64,000 bases of DNA from Paramecium pentaurelia (Eukaryota; Ciliophora; Oligohymenophorea; Peniculida; Parameciidae): positions 534,656 to 598,655 of the forward strand of contig CAJJDO010000002.1 of NCBI GenBank assembly GCA_905183005.1. Reading direction: 5' to 3'. Under the pieces are notes generated by a model. The model made no database searches, was not told where the DNA came from, and worked only from the letters and a program-made list of their open reading frames with translations. Of this stretch, positions 1-12,031 are shown piece after piece (position 1 is the stretch's first letter; the number at the start of each line of letters is the position of its first letter). The translations under genes were made by a program, and so were the position numbers.

Positions 1-163
1 AAGTAAAAAAATTAAAACTTAAAATTATTTCTTCTTCTCCTCATGATACTCTTGTTAATCTCAAATTTGTATTTTTATTTCTCACTTCCTCTTGAAAATT
101 AGTTCTCTTCTATTTGAGTATTGTAAACAACTGAGTTTTTAAAGCAAGCTTTAAATAAATGTG

Positions 164-349
164 TCAAAAAGAGCCCAAACTCTTGAGAAGTGAGCAAATT
201 CTTTATCTTTCTATCCTTATCTCACACTCTTTGATTCTCGCTCTGATTGCTGTTGAGCTTTCTAGTTCAGTCTCACCAACCTCAAATTAGAAAAAAATAA
301 CCACAAACCCAAATCTTACCTACCAAAAATAAATATTATCATCTGCCAT
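164..349 (-). CDS. Small hypothetical protein
   Basis: A 61-codon frame starts MADDNIYFWQ and ends ELESSTAIRARIKECEIR... before TGA. TAA and TAG are read as Gln. A 21-nt in-frame GT...AG stretch near the start could be an intron, which would shorten the product to 54 residues. A second overlapping frame stays open to about position 82, so the 3' structure is uncertain. No family is recognised. The composition looks coding (Glu, Arg, Ile rich helix), but there is no independent support, and it may be the start of a gene whose later exons I did not resolve. Confidence 0.3.
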
Positions 350-516
350 CCTTTAATTAACTTTCTATTTTGGCTTAATTCTATAGGATTATATTTTTCA
401 TAGATTAACCTTAATTTTTCTAGTCTTTCTGTTAGTATTAAAGAACAAATTTCAAATATAAAATACATATTTGTTGTTGAGATTTTATAATAAAATTTTT
501 GAAGAAATGTTACAAT

Positions 517-3380
517 TCATTTTATATGTTTTTAAAATATCATTTCCTTATGTTTCACAGATTATCTTTTTTCTAGGGATGGACCTAAAATAATAAATTA
601 ATTTACTTAACAATAAAAACTCATCAACTCCTGATCAGCATTCACACACAGCTCCTTAAAAGGTGAGTATAATCCTTCATTTAACAAAGCATATCTTTGT
701 GTTAAAAAGTCTACATCTAACAGTTTCCATTCACACTCTGATATTTAGGATGACTCTTGTTTCTATTCTAAGCCTTAATTTTTTGGCTTTTATAAAATAG
801 AAATATATTTTAGTTCAAGATTGGGAAGCTATAAATTTAGAACTTGATTATTTATTGCTTCTTTGCATTTTTTGTTGAACTTACATATTGACAAAATAAT
901 TATTTGAATTTTTTTAAACTTTTTGATTATTTTTGGAATTTGCTCATTAATTATTTACAATAATGAGCTACAATTCTAAGCATTATTTATATAAACAATT
1001 TTTTGAAACTCTCCCCCTTCTTCTTATCCATAAAATTTGATTTAATAAAAATCAATTAGAATTTTAGACCCTTCATTTTTTCCACTTATTTCCTCTAAAA
1101 TTTAAGGGGTGATGAGATCCTAAATGAATAAGTAATCCTTTAAAAATAATTTCATGTTAAAATATCCAGATTCCAAAATACTATGAAGCATTAATTTTTA
1201 TTTAAATATTTTTATTAAAGCTTTATGACTATCTTTTCTGTGTCCTGACAAATGTCCTATTTACCAATAAATATAAAAAAATTCGTCTAACCTGAACTTC
1301 ATAGTATTCAACTATTTAAAGTCACATGTAAGTTTTTTTATCAATAGAGCATAAAACTCAGATCTGATTTCTAGCATTATATCATCATATTTATTTAATC
1401 TTTTCTCTTTATTATGTTATTGTTACTATATCTAAAAGTCTTATTGTTGTTGCTTTATGATTATTGTAGATGGTTTAACAATTCGTTATTGTAAGAAATC
1501 AACCCATCATATAATCTGTTGGACTATTTTGATGATTTTGAATTTTCTGAACTTCCAGATTTTGTTTTTGATTTTGATTCATTGCTCAAAAAAAAAGTGT
1601 TGTCTAATTATATTTGATCTATTCTTCTCTTGAATTTTTCACTAGCTCCTTAACAATATCTATAATTTAATAATAAAACAGAAACTAATCCAGGGGGTTC
1701 TTGTTCTTCATAACAAATTAAATACTCTTATATTTCTGTATCATCTTATTGTTCTTGTTTTTCCTTATCTTATTTGGAATTAGTTTAAATTTCAAAAAAT
1801 TCAGGATCAAATTAATTAATTTATTCATTAAGTTATTATTATGAGACATTAACTTTTTATATTGATAGATTACATTTTATGTCCTCTTAAAAATACTCTT
1901 AGAAACCACCTTCTACCATTACTACACTATCTGTTTAATCTGCTTGTTTTTAAACATTTATTGTTTAGGTATTATTTATTTTCATTTTTTCTTCTCTCCT
2001 CCAAATTCTTTGAATGATTTTTTATTTTTTGAGTTTTTAAGGATCTAATAAATATTATGAAATAATAATAAATTAAAATTTTTAATCCACTCTCAACCCA
2101 CAACATTCCTGAAATGTCTAGCATATAAACTCCACTGGAATATGCTAGAACACACTTACACATTAGCTGCAAATTCTGTTCTCAGTAGTTATTTCCAAGT
2201 AAATTCGGATTAGATTTTGAATTTAATTTGTATTTTTTAAATCGTTTAAACTTTCATTTAATTCTCTCAATATTGTTTTCTTTAATTCAAAGTCTACCAA
2301 AAGATATAATATCATTGTCCTTTCGCTATGGGGTTCAATAAGAAATTCATTAAAAGACTGAATTGATTTAGTTATAGGTAATTATTTGGCAAAATCTTTC
2401 AAAAACTAGACATAATCATAAAATTGAATATTTGAAAAATTTCCTATAGGGAATTTAAAATTAATTAATTCTCCACCCTTTTTTTTAAAGACGAATCTAA
2501 TATTTCCTAAAGCTATATTGTTTTTCATATAAATATTTGTATCTCCTAAAGATTCTTTTATTTTCTAAACTTATAGAGTTGATAATAAAAAGTATTTCAA
2601 AAAATCATCAAGAAGCAAATTATAATCAAAATTTAATTTATAAATTATTTGAGCTAGAAGATCAAAAACCATGGTTTCATTAAGTTAATCTTTAATTAAG
2701 TAATTATAAAACTCAATTTATGACAGGCATTAATTATTGAGTTTTTCTGAGAAATATCTCCCTTACAATTCCATTAATTACTATCTTTATTGATCTCGAC
2801 TTTTCATATCGATATACTGAGCTAAAATCTTAAATATATCACTTCTATATAAAATTAGAGAATAAAAATAATAACTAAGGTACGGGGGAATCTACAAAGG
2901 TGCAGAGCGTTGGAAGCCAGCTCTTGAAAGGTAATAGTACAAGGCTTCCAATTAAAGGACATCCAACTAAAAATCTTATTTAAATTATTAAAAATCCACT
3001 TCATTTTATCGAATTTAGTAAATATTGTTTATGTCATCATCATTTTTTTTTTGGTTAGATTTTTTGGATGAATGGATTGATTAGCTCTCACTTTGAGAAC
3101 GATTCTCTTAATTTTTTTAAAATTAGTTATTTTGGTCATCTTTTGAAGATTTAGAGACATCCTCTTTCAAATTGGAATCTTGATCGTATGTTGAATGAGA
3201 ACTTGAATAACTTCTTTTATGAAATAATTCAAAGTTCAAATTGGTTTAGATCTAGTGATATAAATCACTTTAGAGGCAGCATATTGTATGCCGTCTATTT
3301 ATTGTATTCAAAATCCCTCGCTTAAACCTTTTACTTTCTGTAAAAAAAACTTGGTGCTTTTTATTTTGAAGATGTTGCAT
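517..3380 (-). CDS. Large uncharacterised protein, 947 residues
   Basis: The frame opens at ATG 3380 (MQHLQNKKHQVFF). It is free of TGA for about 650 codons and continues in a second frame after a 20-nt intron at 1407-1426 (GTAACA...AAAG). Removing that intron gives exactly 948 codons ending in TGA. The N-terminal part has a Ser/Gln/Lys-rich low-complexity stretch (about residues 60-110). The middle is helix-rich with hydrophobic residues, with a Cys-containing patch CSQCVSVFQ...CQTFQECC. The C-terminal third is again ordered-looking. I recognise no domain. It lies just downstream, on the same strand, of a decayed LINE, so it could be element-derived, but it shows no reverse transcriptase or endonuclease motif and its frame is intact, which favours a resident gene. 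Confidence 0.6.
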
Positions 3381-4389
3381 AATTATTATAAGGTATTTAA
3401 ATAATAAAAATTTTTGTTAATTACCCGCTTTTAATTACAAAATTAAAATCATTATAATATATAAATGTATTGAAAATATTAACAAATTTTTTTTGAAAAA
3501 ATTTCTGGTTATAATAAAATTCAGATATCTAATTTCAAAAATCAAAAATATTTAGCAATCAAATACTTGTTAAAATTCGAAACTGAAAAAAAGCTTTTGT
3601 TCTCAATTGAATAAAATTGCAGGTTTGCAAGATTTTATTTAGGTCAATTCATTGAGGGTTTTTCTTTTCTCTTGAAATAGTATATTATTTTCACAAGAAT
3701 AGAAAAATTTTGTATAAATATTTTCTTCCCTTATTCGAAATTTAGTTTCAAGAAAATCAAGAAATGTAATGATTTGATGTAATTTATGTATCAGCAATGT
3801 GAATTAGTGATTGTTTCCAATTTTTTCAAGTTTTTAAATAAAGCTAAGTTTAAAGGACGAAATATGTAGATTAAAAAATTGATATCCATAATGTAGATAA
3901 GCAGTTTTCGAAACGAATTTTAGACGAATGAATTTAAAAGATAAATTTATTGTTATTCAAAAACTTCTATATTATATATAATTAAAGATAATATGTAACT
4001 AAATGATAGATATATGGAAGAAAAATATTAAAATAAAACTTATTGGACTAATCTGTTAAGTTAAAATGCTTTCACACTGTATTAATGAATCAATTTTAAA
4101 GATACTTTTCATAAAAATTTTAATTATTTATTCAAGCATTATGATAGAATGTGTATGATTGACTAATGTCTGTTATCTGATGTCCATAATATTTTTTATT
4201 ATTTTATGGATGTTTAGAATTAAGAGCATAAAAAAAGAGAAAATTGTAAGCAGCAATTAAAAAAACAAATAAATACTTTTAGCTTTTGATTTACATCATT
4301 TATTTGTGTTAAATTGATAATAATCATAATTAACTAGGTTTTCATTTTTTTTTAAATGAACTCATAGTTTCTTTGGTGAGGTAATCTAC
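3381..4389. other. AT-rich interval without a recognisable gene
   Basis: Both strands are interrupted often by TGA in every frame, and no protein motif, RNA gene or repeat is visible. It probably contains the 5' flank of the 517-3380 gene and the eroded 3' end of the retrotransposon remnant to its right. Confidence 0.5.
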
Positions 4390-6350
4390 CTCCCTTAAAT
4401 CGTCATGAAATTGTTAAATAATAGGTTTTATTCCATATTATGAAAGATTCCTTTAATTTTTCCATATTGTAAGTTTCGACCTAATATATAAAGCAATCCT
4501 TTATCTGCACAAATTTTCTTTCTTTGGGACATTAATGCTAATTAATTTAGTTTCAATAGTTATTGTTACAATTAGGACCATAAAAATACTAAATTAAATA
4601 TATTTTAACTCAGTTTATTAGCCCTGAAATTTAAATTATAAAAAAATAAGCAAAAAATGTGGAATTTTTGTTTTAAATTATCATACTTTCAATCTCAATT
4701 TAAAATAATTTAAGTAAATTATCAATTACCAATTCTAAAATACAATGGATCTCTAAAGCCCATAATTGTAAACTTGAAAATTCAACTTTTGAAGACATTT
4801 ATTATTTCTAAGAGAAATACTTTATCCATCAGTATAGACTTAAAGACATAAAATTTGTTATAATAAACTGAAAAGTATTTATTTAAGTAGTTGGAAAAAA
4901 TTTGCGGCTTTTCCTCCTTCTTCACCAAATTCAATCATGATTTTCAAATTCTCCCCATTTAATTTTAAATACATCAGAAGTAGAATCCAAATAATCTTTA
5001 GGAAATTAGAGTTTTTATACTCAATTAAGCAAATTTCTTTTAATTAAATTAAGAACTCTTCTAAGTAAATAAAAAACAAAGCAGACGAAAAAAGAGAGCC
5101 TTTTGGCAAACTAATATATTTAATTAGTAAGTGGGCTAAAGTAATTTTAAAGGGCTAAAAACAATAAAAATACAATTCATTTCGAACTTTTCGGAAAAGA
5201 ATTAATCTTGTTGAGTAAACTTGTAATATTTATTTAAGTTGAAGAAAATGATATAACCTGTTTCTTCTTTAGATAATCGAGTGTTTAAGTAGGATTGTAT
5301 CTTTGGAAGAAATCTAAGTTCTAATAATTCATATAAAGTGCTTAGAATATTGATTGGGCAAAATTTATTTTGTCTATTAATAGAAGGAAACACTTTATTT
5401 AGAGGAATTAATCTTGATTTGCAAAATAACTAAATTTTTTCAAGAGTGGTATTAGATCAAATATCCAGAAATAATAAGATATTCTTGGTTTTTTAATGAA
5501 GGAATCTGAAATACCATGACCTTATCAGTTTAGATTAATTTTAAAATTTCTTTAATATCGATTGGGGAAAGTAGGCAAATCTTGTGGACTGAATTCTTAT
5601 CTATTTGAAATTTATCTCAATTATGAAAGGCGATTCTCATATGCAGCATATCCAAATTATAGATTATCTTATTCATCTAAAATAAAAAGAAATTATGCCT
5701 CCTTCTTTTTTATTTGGATTCGTTATGACAATTTTTTTTGATTTTGATAAAATTATTCTTCAATAAATCAGATTATTAATCTCATTAATTATAATAAGAA
5801 TTATTATCACTTCTTTCAAGTTTAGGAATCATTTATCTTTTTATTTTTTGAATAGCCTTGTGTAATCTCAAATTTATAAGGATTAAAATTATAAAAACAA
5901 GTGAAATTTGAAAATTTGGAACATGGTCAGTTATTTAATTAGTATGCACATAATTTATTAAGTTTTGAAAATAGAACTACTGAGTAATTTTTTAAAGAAA
6001 TTGAACTTTACATGTTGTGGATGATTTGATGGATCATTGAATAATATATTTTGAACAAGGTATAACTTCATAAAAACTATTAGAAGGATTATTTTTTTCA
6101 TCAAAAGTCTCTTAACATACAAATTTTTAGTTAGGCTTCATTCGAAAAATGCATTCTGACCACAGTAATAATTCTTCTGAATTCTTTAATTAGGACAGTG
6201 AAATAAATAATAGCGAGGGGAGGACTTTAATTTTGATTCTACATTCTAATAAACAAATATATGAGGATATTAATTAACTAATTTAGTGTTTATGATTTAA
6301 TTGACGATACATTCCATGAAACGAACTTGATTTAATCCTCTGTGTTAAAC
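4390..6350 (-). mobile_element. Decayed non-LTR (LINE-type) retrotransposon remnant
   Basis: Reading the minus strand from high to low coordinates gives the order of a LINE ORF2. An APE-type endonuclease start, FVSWNVSSIKS, lies at 6293-6325. The reverse transcriptase finger region follows at about 5200-5420, with SRLIPLNKVFPSI, NILSTLYELLELRFLPKIQ and LSKEETGY. This matches the usual RPI-LLS-LYK-LE--FLPK-Q---L---QTG pattern. At 5053-5112 the palm motif reads SLPKGSLFSSALFFIYLEEF, the counterpart of GLPQGSxLSPxLFxIYxED. The expected YADD box near 4974-4990 is destroyed (tyrosine followed by a stop). These pieces sit in different frames and are separated by TGA codons and frameshifts, so the copy is dead. 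The outer ends are not defined and no target-site duplication or poly(A) tract was found. Confidence 0.75.
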
Positions 6351-7517
6351 TTGAGACACTATTGGTTCATATTGGCAGGTCAGAAAGAGAGTTTCTTGCT
6401 CTTATATCTGGTGGTGTTTTATTTGAAACCTCATTATTTCAGTCTTTAAAGAATTTAACCTTATAATTTTATGTGAACTATTTTATGGGATTTTTATTTT
6501 ATTGTTTCATATGTAGTTTATAATTCTGCATGTGAACTTTCCACTGCATTAATAAACAATCTCTTCATCTCTATTAGTATTTTCTATTTTAAATTGGAAA
6601 TTATTATTCAATTAAATTTATTTTTTCTTTTAGGTGTAGAAAAGGATACTTTCTCTAAAGAATTATGTATCTATTCTATTAATTTGTCTTAAATTTTATG
6701 CATTTGATTTGCTATATTGCTATACCTTTATGTATTGATTTCAATACTGAAGCTCCGAAGACTTTGTGAAATAACTTTTGAGAATTGAATTTCTTATTTT
6801 GATGAATGCATAACATTGAATATTGATGATTTTTTTGAACAAAAATAGTTTTTGGTTAGGTATTGAGTCTATATCTAAAGTATTTCTTCTTCCAAGGATT
6901 GAATATAATAAATTAAACTAAAAGTTTTCCTGCCAAATATATAAACATTTTTGGATAGAAAAAGCCTTGATCCATCTATAGAATGGATTTATCATCATTA
7001 TTATTAATTGCAGCTTACTTAATAATTCTATCACAATCCTATAATTCGAAAAATCCTTTTAAAACCATTAAAATATTAGTTTTTATTTAAAGGTTAATAC
7101 ATTTCATTGGAATTAGGATACTTTTATTATAAGAGCTGAATAGAATTCACACAACTATTCATTTTTGTTAATGCCATTCAATATCAGGATTAAGATTCTT
7201 TCCATTATATTAAGAAATTATTTATTAATTCAAGTACATTTTACCTTATGTAAAATGAATCTTAAATTGAATGATTATAGCTACTAAATTATTAATTCTT
7301 GTGCGAATTGTATTATTCTATCTGGCATTTAATTTTAAATAGATTATTCTACATCGAGTATTTGATTTATATTTAAGACAACTTGTATGAATTTTGTTGA
7401 CACATTAAATTATTTAAAAATATAATATATATATATAATTATAAGAGATTTTCCTCTCAAAAATTTAATATCATTTTCCATACTGCTAAGTTACACCTTC
7501 ATTTGATTAATTTTCCT
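6351..7517. other. Gene-poor AT-rich interval
   Basis: No frame on either strand stays open with coding-like composition. Short pieces upstream of the endonuclease motif may be eroded 5' retrotransposon sequence, but nothing specific can be named. Confidence 0.45.
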
Positions 7518-8270
7518 TCAACTGTTATCAAACTGTTTCTGATATGATTAACAAATTAAATTATTGATTAAGTTATTATCCCACTTTCCTGAATATATAG
7601 ATAATTGCTCAGTCTTTTCAACCATTTCTTCTAATTATTGTTCTCTTTTATCAGATTTGCCTCCAGAGTGATTTATTCTATCAAAAAATCCATTCAACTC
7701 AACTTTGATAACATTTCTCCATCAATCCTATCAAGTTGAGTTTACCAATCTTTTAACAAAATTTACATCTACCGTTTTATTAAGGTTTAATTTTTTAATA
7801 AATTTCTACATCATCTTTTTCTGAAATGCATTAGTATTATTATTATTATTCCTATTACGGATCTAGACATAAAAAATTATAATCAAAATCACTTGTTCAC
7901 ATATATTTTTTTTACATCCTTATTGGTTAGTTCTAAAAGATTAACCTACTTTTCCCAACATTTCTTTTTCCTTCTGATTTTCTCACTTAAATAGTCAAAC
8001 AATAAATCTTCGTTTATATATAAATGCTCATTTAATAATTCTTAATAGTTTGGACTTTTTTAATGAATAGAGCACCGATTCCTTATGTAGATCAATTTTA
8101 GGAAAATAATTTCATTTTTAATTCATTTCGAATTTACATCCTAAATATTTCCCTTTTGTTTTTTATTAAATAATCTTCTACTGTGTTTTATGCGACAATA
8201 GCTTTATTTTCTCTACTATCTAAGGTTTCACATTAATTAGTAGTCTTAACACTTAATCACTATTCCCCAT
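7518..8270 (-). pseudogene. Broken minus-strand gene of unknown function
   Basis: A start MGNSDQVLRLLINVKPQ lies at 8270 and is followed by successive coding-like segments in different frames. They include KIDLHKESVLYSLKK, NEHLYINEDLLFDYLSEKIR, KKCWEKQVNLLELTNKDVKK, SEKDDVEIYQKIKPQQ and REQQLEEMVEKTEQLSIYSG. The segments are separated by TGA codons or one-base frame changes that no 20-32 nt GT...AG intron repairs. The order and strand are consistent throughout, so they look like one gene that has lost its frame. The family is not recognised. It could instead be retrotransposon ORF1 material, since it lies upstream of the LINE remnant on the same strand. Confidence 0.4.
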
Positions 8271-8434
8271 TATTGTACTCAAAACTCAATTAATTTCTTT
8301 TAACTTCTTCAAATTAAAATAATAAAACTAGAGCTTTTTAAAAAAAAAAATAAATTTACCTGCAAAGCAACTAGATGAAATCTAATTTATAGTAAACACT
8401 AAACCCTATTTGATTTTTCATTCATCATTATTTT

Positions 8435-8980
8435 TAGTATTGATTCAAAGATTCAATATCCTAATCTTTTATTTAATTCTATTTCGTATTCTTTCAATAG
8501 TCGTATCTTATTAATTTATTGATTTAATATTCTTATTCAAACTAGTTTTTTTTGTGATTTCTCACTTAGACTCTATTAAAGTTGATTTTATTTCTCCCTT
8601 TAACTGATTGAGAAAATCACATTTTTGTCTTTTTAATAAATTGATTTATTTTCTTTGAAAATAATTCTTAAATATCTAATTTCCATTTATTATCATTTCA
8701 ATTATTATANTAGTATTGATTCAAAGATTCAATATCCTAATCTTTTATTTAATTCTATTTCGTATTCTTTCAATAGTCGTATCTTATTAATTTATTGATT
8801 TAATATTCTTATTCAAACTAGTTTTTTTTGTGATTTCTCACTTAGACTCTATTAAAGTTGATTTTATTTCTCCCTTTAACTGATTGAGAAAATCACATTT
8901 TTGTCTTTTTAATAAATTGATTTATTTTCTTTGAAAATAATTCTTAAATATCTAATTTCCATTTATTATCATTTCAATTA
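8435..8980. repeat. 270-bp perfect direct repeat flanking an N
   Basis: Positions 8435-8704 and 8711-8980 are identical over 270 bp. They are separated only by six bases ending in the single N of the window (8710). The identity with an ambiguous base at the junction points to two contig ends joined without merging their overlap. A real tandem duplication cannot be excluded. Confidence 0.9.
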
Positions 8981-9926
8981 CACACCAAAAAATTAAATTA
9001 ATCTTAATTACATGGAATAAAAGCTTCTTTAGATCTGAAACTCACTCATTAATAAAGACACAAAATGCTCTCTTTATCTCTTTTAAGAAGTAAGAGATGC
9101 CTCAATAATCGATTCAATAAATTATAAATACTATTATAAAAGGTTTGGCTCCACTCATTAAGGTGGAATGATTAGAGGTTTCCATAAAGATTTCAGTTCA
9201 TACGTTATTCCTCACTTTCCTAGTTGTAAATATTGCTTATGTTAACATTGTAAATTTACCTATTTTAAAATAATATATTTATTTAGGCGTAGTAAAAAAT
9301 TACTTGGGCAAAACATGAAAATAAAGAAAGTGCTGGGTAATAGATTTATAAACTATTTATAATTAATAAAAGTATGAATTTATATTTAAGACTGCTATTC
9401 ATAAATTACATTTAACCATATTTTATGTATAATTTAATACCTGCTTAATACAACAACAAAAACAACACATAAATTAGAAACTGATTAAGATTGATAACTT
9501 TTGCAAATTTGTTAATTCAGAGGGTCGTTTTTATGCTAATATATTTTAAAAATACTTCTCGATAGTTTGTAATTGTTGACATTACAACCCTAGGGTTTTA
9601 ATAAATTTTTGTAATTGGATTTCATTATCAAATATAAATTTAATCTCAAAAAATTTAAACTTCATATTTGATTTGTAGGAATATTGAAATCATCTTTAAA
9701 AAGTTATTAATTCTTAAATTTTCAAAACTTGAAACACTTAAACTATTAATAGATTCTAATTAGACTTAGTAAGTATATGGATATTATGATATAAAAATAA
9801 TATTTATGGTGAGAAGTTCACAAATAAATTGCCCACTATTTTTAAAAAGATTTCATTAGAAAACAATGAGAAACTTTAATAGAACTTTGATACTACTTAC
9901 AAATAGCTTGTTAATTTTGAGACATT
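8981..9926. other. AT-rich interval, nothing identified
   Basis: No long TGA-free coding-like frame, tRNA fold or repeat is apparent. A 12-bp palindrome, aaccctagggtt, at 9586-9597 is the only local oddity. Confidence 0.45.
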
Positions 9927-10277
9927 ATGTTAATATTTATTATCTTTAGGGAGAAAAGAAAAAGATATAACCAACGCCTATAATTGGCAAAAGAAGCTGA
10001 TAAATATTTCTTAGAATTACCAAAAATTAATTCTGATTATATTGCATTAGCTCACAACAATAAGAATAAATGGAATCTTTTGTTTAAATGGCTATTGTAA
10101 TATTAATATTGCTATAAATCATAAAAAAGTCAAGCATAAGAAATGTCGCTATCTTAAAATTAAAAAGCATCTTTGTCGAATTAAAAAAAGATGAATTTTC
10201 AAGTGTAATATGCTTGCTAATAAATAACTTAGTTGAGCATTTCATTTTCAATTCTTCTATACAGTAATCATTATTGA
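9927..10277 (+). CDS. Small hypothetical protein, possibly truncated
   Basis: A 116-residue frame runs from ATG 9927 to TGA 10277. It is basic at the start (EKRKRYNQRLQLAKEADKYF), has a short hydrophobic and aromatic stretch (NKWNLLFKWLLQYQ), and ends in a Gln/Ser/Lys-rich tail. A 21-nt GTTAAT...TTTAG segment right after the ATG could be an in-frame intron. It converges on the WD40 gene that ends at 10362. No family is recognised; the tail looks like drifting sequence, so it may be a gene fragment. Confidence 0.3.
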
Positions 10278-10361
10278 AGATTACAAACAATTTATTAATT
10301 AAAGTTTGTATAATAAATATATCATAATAAATAATTAATTTTATATGATCATTATATTTTC

Positions 10362-11335
10362 TCAATTTTATTCCATCCACAGTAATGCTACATTGTCATA
10401 AGATGCTGTAACAAAAGCATTTTATTACTTACTTAATGTTATAGAACTTAAGCATTTATCATGAAGTTTTCTTGTTATTTAACATTTTCCTGTAAGAATA
10501 TCATAGATTACTTGTATAAAAGTTAAAAATACATAGTTTTCCATCCTCAGAGCCTGTTAATAGCATACCATCATTCCATGAAAACTCACAATTAATTGAG
10601 TACTGATTACTGATGTGACTACCTTAAAGGGCCGCCAATATTGATCCAGAACTTTTTTCTAATATTCTGATAATAGAATCATTGCAACTTAATGCCAAAA
10701 GTCTATCATCAAAACTAGAACTAAATTTAAAAATTCCTGCCTTTATAAAGTCTTCTTAAATTATTCCTTTTCTTAAATCAAATGTTCTTATAAATAATAT
10801 TATGTAAATACCTAATATGTCCATCAATAGAGGAGATAATCATATTATGATTTTAGAATGAAATTTATGTTACACTATCTTAAAACTCCTTAATTCTTTA
10901 TATAGGTTAATTTTATTTTTTATCTTTTAAATCCCAAATTTTCACTTCACAATCATATCCTCCTGTTGCTAAAATCGATTACTCTCCTCCTATCCCAACA
11001 CAATTTATTCTAGTGCTATGAGGTCCAAATTTTTTTATCACCTAACCTGTTGACACATCCCATAAAAAAGCAATTTTATCTCCTCCACAAGATGCAAATT
11101 TTGAATTATCTTATAGAATAGCTAGGTCTTATACTTCATAATTATGTGCTCCAAAATATTATTTTAATTATGTTTCTTTATATGGATTCCATAATATTAT
11201 CGATCTATCTTAAGAACCAGTTAATAAATATTATCCATCAAAATTGAACTTAGCTACATAAATTTGTGCTTTGTGTCCTTAAAGCGCACGTTAAGGTTCA
11301 TAAAGATGAAAATTTTATGTTTTGCTTTTATTCAT
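10362..11335 (-). CDS. WD40 repeat protein, WDR83/MORG1-like
   Basis: Removing introns of 25 nt and 22 nt gives 308 residues, close to the usual 315 for WDR83. Seven WD blades can be followed. Examples are LQGHKAQIYVAKFNFDGQYL, TGSQDRSIILWNP, SCGGDKIAFLWDVSTGQVI, ATGGYDCEVKIWDLKD and TGSEDGKLLIYD, ending TASYDNVALLWMEQN. The order and wording match MORG1 closely (GGDKAVVLWDVASGQVVRKF in the family). WDR83 proteins act as scaffolds in MAPK and hypoxia signalling and occur in the spliceosomal C complex in animals; which role applies here is unknown. The start at 11335 is the first Met before the first blade. Confidence 0.88.
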
Positions 11336-11715
11336 TTATTTTTTAATAACTTAATTAATAAAAAAACATATTTCTTATATATTTTATAATAAGAAGAACT
11401 GATTTGTAATGCTTGTATTGCTCATGGCTTCATTTCAACTTTTTAACCATACCAAAAATTAACTTTGTTTTACCATTTCAAAGGAATTTAAAATTGTCGT
11501 ATTTCAGAAGCAAATATTCATTAAGTTAAAACTTTTGAGTAAAACAGTTAGCTTTCAATAAATAATAAAAAGTAATTCATTTAAAATGATGATCGAATTT
11601 GAATGGATTCAAAATTAACAAATAATTTGTTTCTGATAGTGTCATGTTTAAAAATTTATTGTGTTAAGAGAATTAATGTGAAGACTAATGTACTATCATT
11701 AAAAAAATATGAAAA
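11336..11715. other. Intergenic, no gene seen
   Basis: Lies between two minus-strand genes and should hold the promoter of the WD40 gene and the 3' end of the eL37 gene. No conserved element could be picked out of the AT-rich background. Confidence 0.5.
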
Positions 11716-12031
11716 TCATTTTTTCTAAGTGCTTTTGACTTTTTATTATGCTTAAGTTCCTGCTCTAAAACCATTCTTAGCTCTTCTAGCAATAGATTTC
11801 AAATATCTCATTCTTCCTGTTCCTGTTGATCTACGTCTAGCAACTTTTTCTCCCCATCCGCTGTCTATGAGCATATTAATTGATTTTTATACAAAGTCTT
11901 AATCTTGCAGCTGGATATCCGCATGAAGCACATCTATTTTTTTAAATGTGGAATGTTTATCGACCACATCTCTTACAAAATGTATGAGTTTTTTAATGTC
12001 TTTTACCAATAGCTGGTGTACCTCTTGCCAT
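11716..12031 (-). CDS. RPL37: 60S ribosomal protein eL37 (L37)
   Basis: This is a 95-residue protein from two exons with a 28-nt intron. The sequence MARGTPAIGKRHQKTHTFCK runs into the eL37 zinc ribbon CKRCG...CASCGYP. It then continues YSGWGEKVARRRSTGTGRMR and YLKSIARRAKNGFRAGT, which are the family's diagnostic C-terminal segments. eL37 is a small rRNA-binding protein of the large ribosomal subunit with one zinc ion held by the four cysteines, all present here. The splice choice is confirmed because it restores the conserved YxW motif. Confidence 0.96.

Noticed and set aside
2910..2951. 9-bp perfect inverted repeat TTGGAAGCC/GGCTTCCAA in a GC-richer patch, considered as an ncRNA hairpin.
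   Set aside because: It lies inside the open frame of the 517-3380 gene, and no further stem, box motif or terminator supports an RNA gene.
9586..9597. aaccctagggtt palindrome, considered as a telomere trace.
   Set aside because: A single unit only; Paramecium telomeres are tandem GGGTTT/GGGGTT repeats, and no array is present.
10084..10380. 98-residue minus-strand frame beginning MDGIKLRKYN.
   Set aside because: It overlaps the end of the WD40 gene in another frame and has no domain or coding signature of its own.
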